10,403 nucleotides of DNA from Propionibacteriaceae bacterium (GTDB taxonomy: Bacteria; Actinomycetota; Actinomycetes; Propionibacteriales; Propionibacteriaceae): the NCBI GenBank assembly GCA_003158895.1, contig PMLO01000124.1, positions 5,048 through 15,450 on the forward strand, written 5' to 3'. This document shows, piece by piece, positions 1-9,000 of the stretch (positions are counted from its first letter, which is position 1; each line of letters begins with the position of its first letter). The position numbers were made by a program, and so were the translations under genes. The notes under the pieces were generated by a model, which saw only the letters and a program-made list of their open reading frames with translations, ran no database searches and was not told where the DNA came from.

Positions 1-3000
1 GTGCCGTCAGGGCACCACACCGGTCCGGCCGTCGGATCGGAGACGGTGAGATAGCCGAGCGTGACGTTGCCCGTGTTGGTGACCAGCAGGCTGTACGTGA
101 TCGTCGAGCCCACGAACGTACCCGTCGGCGTCGCCGCGGACTTGTGCAGCGTCAGCGCCGGCTGGGACGGGATCACCGTCTCGGTGCCGGAGGAGTCGGT
201 GACGTCCGTGCCGAGCGGCGACGTGGCCGACACCGAGGCCTGGTTCACGACGACGCCGGCATCGATGTCGTTCTGCGTCATCACGTACGTGACAGAGCAC
301 GTCGTCATGCTGTTCGGGTCGAGCGTCGTGGTCGGGCAGGTGACCGTACCGACCATCGGGTCGCTGATCGCGATGTGGGTCAGCGTGACGTTTCCGGTGT
401 TCGTGACGACCAGGCTGTACTGGATGGTCGCGCCTGCGATCACGTCCGAAGGGGCCCCCGCGTGCTTCTGGAGGCTCACCGAGGGCGTCGGCGTGATCGG
501 AGTGTCGATGGCATGCGTCGCAGAGACGGGATCGCCCTGAGGCGGGTTCGCCGTCACCGTCGCCGAGTTGGCGACATGGCCGGCGTCGACGTCCGTGAGC
601 GTCAGCGCGTACGTCGCCGTACAGGTCGTGCTCGTCCGTGGCGCCAGCACCGTCGCCGGGCAGGACACCGTGCCGACATTCGGGTCGTTCACGGCGACGC
701 CGTGGAGCGTGACGTTGCCGTCGTTGGTCACGAGGAACGTGTACGGGAGCGTGGCGCCGACCGCGTTGTCGCGAACCGGCCCGGCGGTCTTGACGATCGT
801 CACGTGCGGGGCGGCCGGGATCGCCGTGACCGCCGCGCCGGACCCCATGGCCGGGGGTCCCTGCGGCGAGAGCGCCGACGCGACCGCGCCGTTCACGACC
901 ACTCCGAGGTCGACGTCATCCTGCGTCAGGATGTACGTCCCCGTGCACGTGGTGGTCCCACCAGGCGCCACGGACGCCGGCGGGCACGTCACGGACGCGA
1001 CCTTCGGATCGTTCACCGTGATGCTGTGCAGGGTGACGTTGCCCGTATTGGTCACGAGGAACGTGTACGTGATCGGCGCACCGGCCCTGTAGCCGGTCGC
1101 TGTGCCGATCTTCTTCACGGTCAGCAGCGGGACCGCGGGGACCATCGTGTCGATGCGCGCGGTGTCGGTCGTCGGCCCGCCGCTGGGCGACGTCCCTGAC
1201 GCGGTGGCGCTGTTGGTGACGTGCCCGGCATCGACGTCAGGCTGGGTCAGGACGTAGTCCGCGGTGCAGGACACGTGAGCGCCAGGCGCCAGCGACACCC
1301 CTGTCGGGCACGAGACCGTACCGACCTGAGCGTCCGTCACGCCGATCGAGGTCAGCGTCACGTTGCCGGTGTTGGTCACGACGAACGTGTACGGGATCGT
1401 CGAGCCGGCGGTGATGCCGGTGGCCGTACCCGCGGTCTTGACCAGGCTGAGGCTCTGCGCGGCCGGAATCGGCGTGGTCACCGCATCGGACGCCGTCACC
1501 TTCGGCCCGGACGGCGGGTTCGCCGACACGGTCGCCGCGTTCGTCAGGTGCCCTGCATCGACGTCAGGCTGGGTGAGCATGTACGTCGCAGTGCACGTCG
1601 TGCTCACCCCCGGTGCCAACGTCGTGACCGGGCAGTCGACGTTACCCACGGTCGGATCGTCGACCACGATGCTGGTCAGCGTCACGCTGCCCGTGTTCTT
1701 CACGATGAACGTGTACGGAATCGTCGAGTTCGCGGTGTTGCCGGTGGGCGTCCCGGCCTGCTTGTCCAGCGTCACCGTCGTCGTCGCGACGATCGGCGTG
1801 TCGATCGCGCCGGTCGCCGTCACGGAACCGCCCACCGGCGGGGTCGCGGTAGCGGTCGCCGAGTTCTCCACATGGCCGGCGTCGGCGTCGGCCTGGGTGA
1901 TCGTGTACGTCCCCGTACACGTCGTCTGTGCACCCGGGGCCAGCGGCGTGGCGGCGCAGGTGACGGGCGTGATCTTGGGATCGGTCACGCCGACCGCATG
2001 CACGGTCACGTTGCCAGTGTTCGTGACCACGAAGCTGTACGGGATCGTCGAGCCGGCCGTGTTTCCGGTCGCGGAACCGGCGGTCTTGACCACCGTGATG
2101 CTCGGCGTGGAGGCCACCGGCGTCGTGATGCTGTCGCCGTCGGTGACGGCCGCACCCTTCGGCGGGTTCGCCGACGCGGTCGCTGAGTTGTCGACGTGCC
2201 CGAGGTCGACGTCGGCCTGCGTGAGCGGATACATCGCGGTGCACGTCACGGAAGCCCCTGGCGCCACGTCATCAGCGGGGCACGCGACCGTACCGACCCT
2301 GGCGTCGCTCACGCTCACCGCATGCAGCGTCACGTTGCCCGTGTTGGTCACGAGGAACGTGTACGGGATCGTCGAGGTCGCGGTGTTGCCGCTCGCGGAA
2401 CCGGCCGACTTCACGAGCGTGAGGCTGGGCGACGCCGTGATCGTCGAGTCCGCGGTGTCCGTCGCGTTGACCGCGGCACCCAGCGGAGGCGTGCCGGACG
2501 CGGTCGCCGTGTTGGTCACGTGCCCGGCATCGACGTCCGCCTGCGTCGCCGTGTACGTCGCGGTGCAGGTCGTGCGCTCCCCCGGCGCCAGCTGCGAGAC
2601 CGGGCAGGTCACCGAGGTCACCTGGGGATCGCTCACGCTGACTGCGTGGAGCGTCACGTTGCCGGTGTTCGTGACGAGGAACGTGTAGGCAATGGTCGCG
2701 CCGACCGTCATACCGCTCGGTGTGCCCGCGGTCTTGTCGAGCGCGATCTGAGCACCAGCGATGATGGGCGTGTCCACCGAGTCGGTCGCCGACACCGTCG
2801 GGCCGGCAGGAGGCGTCGCGGACGCGGTCGCCGTGTTGAGCAGGTGGCCCGCGTCGACGTCGGCCTGGGTCAGCGTGTACGTCGCCGTGCAGGTCGTGCT
2901 GGCACCGGGCGCCAGGTCCGAGACGGGGCAGCTCACGGGACCGGTTCTGGCGTCACTCACGCCGATACCGGTGAGGGTGACGTTGCCGGTGTTCGCCACG

Positions 3001-6000
3001 AGGAACGTGTACGGCACCGTGGAGCCGACGGTGTTGAAGTGCGTTCCGACCTTCTTGGCGATCGTGACGGACGGGTTGCTGGCGAGCGAGATGTCCGTGC
3101 TGTCGCCGGCGGTGACGGAGGCACCCGTCGGAGGATCGGCCGTCACGGACGCGGTGTTGGTCACGTGTCCGGCGTCCACGTCCGACTGCGTGACCACGTA
3201 CGTCGCCGTACAGGTCGTGTGTCCCCCTGGCGCCAGCGTGTTCAGTGGGCAGCTGACCGTACCGACGAGCGCGTCATCGACGACGACCTTCGTCAGCGTC
3301 ACGTTGCCCGTGTTCGTCACGACGAAGCTGTACGGGATTTCTGCGCCGACCGTGGCACCGCTCGGTGCCCCGGCCTGCTTGTCCAGGGTGATGCTGGGCG
3401 TCGACGGGATGAGCGTGTCCTTCGAGCCCGTCGCGGTGACGGCCGGACCAGACGGCGGCAGGGCCGAGGCGGTCGCGATGTTCGGTACATGGCCGGCATC
3501 GACGTCGGCCTGGCTCAGTGTGTACGTGGCCGTGCAGATCACCACAGCACCCGGCGCGAGCGTCGTCGATGGGCAGTACACCGAGCCGACCTTCGGGTCG
3601 TTGACGCTGAGCAGGTGCAGCGTCGCGGCACCCTTGTTGGACGCCACGAACGAGTACTGGATCGTCGAGCCTTGCGTGTTGCCGGACGGCGCGAGCGCCT
3701 GCTTGTCGAGCGTCAGGACAGCCGTGGGCACGAACTCGGTGTCGGTCGAGTCGGTCGCGCTGACCGGGGCGCCGATCGGCGGGTTGGCCGACACCCTGGC
3801 CGTGTTGTCGATGTCGCCCAGGTCCACGTCCGACTGGGTCATGGTGTAGGTCGCCGTGCAGGTCACAGACGTTCCAGGGGCCAGCGTCGTGACCGGGCAG
3901 GAGAACGGCTTCAGCATCGGGTCGTCGATGACGACGCTCGACAGCGTCACGTTGCCGGTGTTCGTCACGAGGAACGAGTAGAGGATCGTCGATCCAGCGG
4001 TGAAGCCCGACGGCGTTCCCGCCGTCTTGCTCAATGTGATCGCAGGAGCCGCGGGTAGGAGCGAGTCGACCGAGTCGGTCGCCTGGACGGCGCTACCGGT
4101 CGGCGGGGTGCCTGAAGCTGTCGCCACGTTGTGCACCACACCCGCGTCCACATCGGCCTGGGTCAGCGTGTACGTCTTGGTGCAGGTCGTGTGCGCTCCC
4201 GGGGTGAGCGTCGTGGCTGGGCACGAGACACCGCCCACGGTGGGATCGTTCACGCCCACAGAGCTGAGGGTCACGTTGCCCGTGTTGGTCACCACGAAGC
4301 TGTAGGCGATCGTCGAGCCCGCACTACGGCCAGTCGGGTCACCCGCCTGCTTGTCCAGGGTCAGCGCCGGGTTGGCCGGTATGACCGTGTTGGTCGAGTC
4401 GGTGCTCGAGACGACGGTGCCGAACGGCGGTTCCGCTGTGACCGTTGCTGTGTTGGCCACGTGGCCGGCGTTCACGTCGGCCTGCGTGAGCGCGTACGGA
4501 GCCGTACAGATCGTCCGAGCGCCTGGCGCCAGCGTCGAAACCGGGCACGAGACCGCGCCGATCGTCGGATCGCTGATCGTGATGCCCGAGAGCGTGACGT
4601 TGCCGGCGTTGGTGATGACGAACGTGTACGGGATGGTCGCACCGGCGCTGGCGCTTGTCGGGAGGCCTGCCTGTTTGTTCAGCGTCACCGCGGCGCTCGA
4701 CGGGATAGCCGTGTCGACCGTGTCGTAGTGGGTCACGGTCGTGCCGAACGGATCCTTCGAGGTCACCGTCGCCGTGTTGGACACGTGCCCGGCGTCGACG
4801 TCTGCCTGGGTCAGCGGGTAGGAGGCCGTACAGGTCGTGCTGCCCCCCGGTGCCAGTTCGGTGACCGGGCAGGAGACCGTACCGACCTTCGCGTCCTTGA
4901 TCGCGATGTCCGTCAGCGTCACCTCACCCACGTTCATCACGTCGAACGTGTACGGGATCGTCGAGCTCGCCGTGTTGCCGGAAGCCGTACCCGCGTGCTT
5001 GGTGATGTTGATGCCGGGCGACGCGTCCACGGGGGTGTCGGTGCTGTCGGTGCTCGTCACCGGGAGCCCGTGCGGCGGGTCGGCGGAGACGCTCGCGGTG
5101 TTGGCGACATGTCCCGCGTCGACATCGACCTGCGTGAGCGTGTAGATGGCCGTGCACGAGGTGGACGTGTGTGGGGCGAGGGTGGTCACCGGGCACGTCA
5201 CCGCGCCGACGATCGAATCGTCGATCACGATCGCCGTGAGCGTCACGTTGCCCGTGTTGGTGACGATGAACGTGTACGGGATCGTCGAATCCTTGGTGTG
5301 CCCGCTCAGCGTGCCGGACTGCTTGTCGAGGGCCACGTGCGGGTTCGCGGACACCAGGGTGTCCACCGAGTCGGTCGCTGTGACCGCATCACCCGACGGG
5401 GGCGTGGCGGTGACCGTCGCCGAGTTCGTGACATGACCCGCGTCGACATCAGCCTGCTCCATCGTGTACATCGCCGAGCACGTCGTCGATGCCCCCGGCG
5501 CCAGCGTCGTCACAGGGCAGTTGACGGGCTGGACCTTGGTGTCGGATACCTCCATACCCGTCAACGTCACGTTGCCGGTGTTGGTGATGTCGAACGTGTA
5601 CGGAATCACCGACCCCGCAGTGTTCCCGCTCGCCGTCCCCGCGTGCTTGGCCATCGTGAGACTCGGATCGGATGCGATCGCTGTGTCCGTCGAGTCCTTC
5701 ACCGTGACAACGACCCCGGACGGTGACAGACCGAAGGCCGTCGCCGAGTTGGCCACGTGACCCGCGTCGATGTCCGCCTGCTTCACCGTGTACAAGGCGG
5801 TGCAGGTCGTCGTCGCGCCCGGGGGCAGCGATTGGACCGGGCACGTGATACCGGTCACCTTGGCATCGAGGATCCCACCATCGGTCAGCGTCACATTGCC
5901 TGTGTTCGTGAAGACGAACGAGTACAGGATCGTCGACCCCGCCGTGACCCCGCTCGGAGTACCAGCCTGCTTGTCGAGAACCAGACCCGGCGTTCTCACG

Positions 6001-9000
6001 AGAGGAACGTCGACCGAGTCCTCCGCGGTCAGTCTCTGACCGGACGCCGCATCCGCCGACACGCTCGCGGTGTTGAGGACGTGCCCGGCGTCCACATCGG
6101 CCTGTGCGAGGACGTACGTGGCGGTACAGGTCACGTGTGCCCCGGGAGCCAAGCTCGTGACGGGACAGGTGACCGTACCCACCTTGGTATCAGTCACCGA
6201 CACGTTGTTCAGGGACACGTTCCCGGTGTTGGTCGCGATGAAGAGGTACTCGATCGTGGAGCCGGCGGTGTTGCCCGACGGCGCGCTCGCCTGCTTGTCG
6301 AACGTCATCCCGGGCGACGACGTGATCGTGGAGGTCGCCGAGTCGGTCGAGGTGACGGGCGGACCCGACGGTGGCACGGCCGACAGCGTGGCCGTGTTGA
6401 GGACGTGACCCGCATCCGCGTCCGCCTGGGTCAGTGTGTACGTGGCCGTGCAGGACGTCTCCTGCCCCGGTGCCAGCGTGGTGGTGGGGCAGAACACCGA
6501 ACCCACCATGAGGTCGGTGACGCTGAGCAGGTGCATCGTGACGTTGCCGGTGTTCTTCGCGTGGAACGTGTAGACGATCGTCGCGCCTGCCGCCATGGCC
6601 GACGGGGTGCCGGCCTGCTTGCTGAGCACCATGCTCGGTGAGCTGGGGATGAGGGTGTCCGTACGGTCCGTGGCCGTGGCCGCAGCGCCTGACGGCGAAA
6701 CAGCCGAGACCGTGGCCGTGTTGGCGACGTGGTCGGCGTCGACGTCGACCTGGGTCAGGTGGTACGTCGCGGTGCACGTCGTGGTCGCTGCGGGGGCGAG
6801 GACCGTGACCGGGCAGGACACGGGCCCTGCGGTGGGATCGTCGATCGCGATCGCGGTCAGCGTGACGTTGCCGGTGTTCGTGACGATGAAGCTATAGGCG
6901 ATGGTTGAACCCGCCGTGTTGCCCGACGGCGTCCCTGCCTGCTTGTCGAGCGTGACCTTGGGGGTCGGGGTGAGGAACGTGTCCGTCGAGTCGGTCGCCG
7001 TGACCGAGCCACCCGAGGGCGGGTCCGCGGAGGCCATCGCCGAGTTGGCGACATGGCCCGCGTCGACGTCGACCTGCGTCACCGTGTAGGTCGCGGTACA
7101 CGTCGTGGTCGCCCCGGGCGCGAGCGTTGTCGCGGGGCAGTTGACAGGGGCGACCTTCCCGTCCGAGATCACGAGGCTGGTGATCGTCACGTTGCCGGTG
7201 TTCTGCACGACGAAGCTGTACGGGATGGTCGCGCCGGCGGTGCTGCTCGACGGGATGCCCGCCTGCTTGTCCAGCGTGATCTTCGGGGCGGACGCGACGG
7301 GCGTGTCCACCGAATCGGCCGCGGTGACCCTCCCGCCGGTGGGCGAGGTGCCCGACGCGGTGGCCGTGTTCGCCACGTGGCCGGAGTCGACATCGACCTG
7401 AGTGAGCGTGTACGTCGCGGTACAGGTCGTCGACGCCTTCGGCGCGAGCGTCGTGACCGGGCAGGTGACCGTACCCACCAAGAGATCGCTGACGCTCACG
7501 GCGTGCAGCGTGACGTTGCCGGTGTTGGCGACAAGGAACGTGTACGGGATCGTCGAGCCGGCCGTGTTACCCGTCGCCGTGCCCGCCTGCTTGTCCACGG
7601 CGAGCGCCGGGGCGGAGGCGATCGGCAGCGTGACCATGTCCGTCGCCGTCACCGCGGCACCGCTCGGCGGGTTCGCCGAGGCGGTCGCCGAGTTGACGAC
7701 CTTGCCCGCGTCGACGTCGGGCTGCGTGAGCAGGTACGCGGCGGTGCAGGTCGTCGAGGCACCCGGGGCGAGCTGCGTGGCCGGGCACGAGACCGTACCC
7801 ACCTTGGCGTCGCTGACCGTGACGCTGGTCAGGGTCACGTTCCCTGTGTTCGTGACCAGGAACGTGTACGGGACGGACGAGCCGGCTGTGTTGCCGGTGG
7901 GCGTGCCGGCGGTCTTCTTCAGCGTGACCTTGGGTGTTGAGGCGATGAGCGTGGTGATTCCGTCGGTGGCCGTCACCGCAGGGCCGCTGGGCGGAGTGGC
8001 CGAGGTGGTCGCCGTGTTGACGACCTTGCCCGCGTCCACGTCGGACTGCGTCAGCGGGTACGTGGCGGTGCACGTCGTCGCCGCACCCGGCGCGAGCTGG
8101 GTGACCGGGCAGGTGACGGTACCGACTCGTGCGTCGGTCACTCCGACGTTGGTCAGCGTGACGTTGCCGGTGTTCGTGACGAGGAATGAGTAGAGGATCG
8201 TCGAGCCGGCCGTGTTACCCGTGGCGTTCCCGGCCGTCTTCTTGAGCGTGACGCTCGGGGTCGAGGAGATCGGCGTGGTGATCGAGTCGGTGGCGGTCGC
8301 CGCGGCGCCGGTGGGCGGCTTCGCGGAGGCGGACGCCGAGTTGATGACGTGGCCCAGGTCGACATCGGCCTGCGTCAGCGTGTACGTCGCGCTGCACGTG
8401 GTCGCCGCTCCGGGTGCGAGGGATCCGGTCGGGCACGTGACCGTACCGATCGTCGCATCCGTGACCGCGACGCTCGTCAGCGTGACGTTGCCGGTGTTCG
8501 TCACGAGGAACGAGTACGGGATCGTCGAGCCGGCCGTGTTGCCCGAGGCGTTCCCGGCCGACTTCTTCAGCGTGATCTTCGGCGCGGAGGCGATCGGCGT
8601 CGTCACCGAGTCCGAGTCCGTCACCGCGGCGCCGCTCGGTGCCTTGGCCGAGGCAGTCGCCGTGTTGACGACCTTCCCGGCATCGACGTCGGCCTGCGTC
8701 AGCGGGTACGTCGCGGTGCAGGTCGTCGCGGCACTCGGCGCCAGCTGTGTCACCGGGCAGGTGACCGTTCCCGCCTTCGCATCCGCGACCGCGACAGTGG
8801 TGAGCGTGACGTTGCCGGTGTTGGTGACCAGGAACGAGTACGGAATCGTCGAACCGGCGGCATTGCCCGACGCGGTCCCGGCCGTCTTCGTCAACGTGAG
8901 GCTAGGTGCCGCGCTGATGGGCGTCGTGACACCGTCGGTCGCCGTCACCGCGGCACCACTGGGCGGAGTCGCCGAGGCGGTCGCCGAGTTGAAGACGTGG

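Noticed and set aside
1363..2688. Plus-strand open frames with a repeated LPVLVTxNVYGIVEPAVLP pattern (also 2761-3849, 7402-8193, 8212-9357, 9688-10296)
   Set aside because: The periodic look is inherited from the 324-bp repeat on the other strand. The frames are interrupted by in-frame stops such as the TAG at 2687-2689, whereas the minus-strand frame has none and matches a known family.
3000..3320. Frameshift at the one irregular interval
   Set aside because: The interval is 321 bp, a loss of exactly one codon; the same frame continues on both sides.
2196..4058. Long plus-strand open frames rich in Arg, His and Gly (also 8349-10181, 4131-5726, 144-1199, 7053-7940)
   Set aside because: They are the reverse reading of the GC-rich minus-strand codons. 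Their composition is unlike folded proteins, they are broken by stops at irregular places relative to the repeat, and they overlap the uninterrupted minus-strand frame completely.
7567..8073. Minus-strand open frames in a second frame, His/Asp/Arg-rich (also 1642-2244, 5449-5844, 6190-6777)
   Set aside because: Out-of-frame shadows of the giant gene; no recognisable domain and random ends within repeat units.
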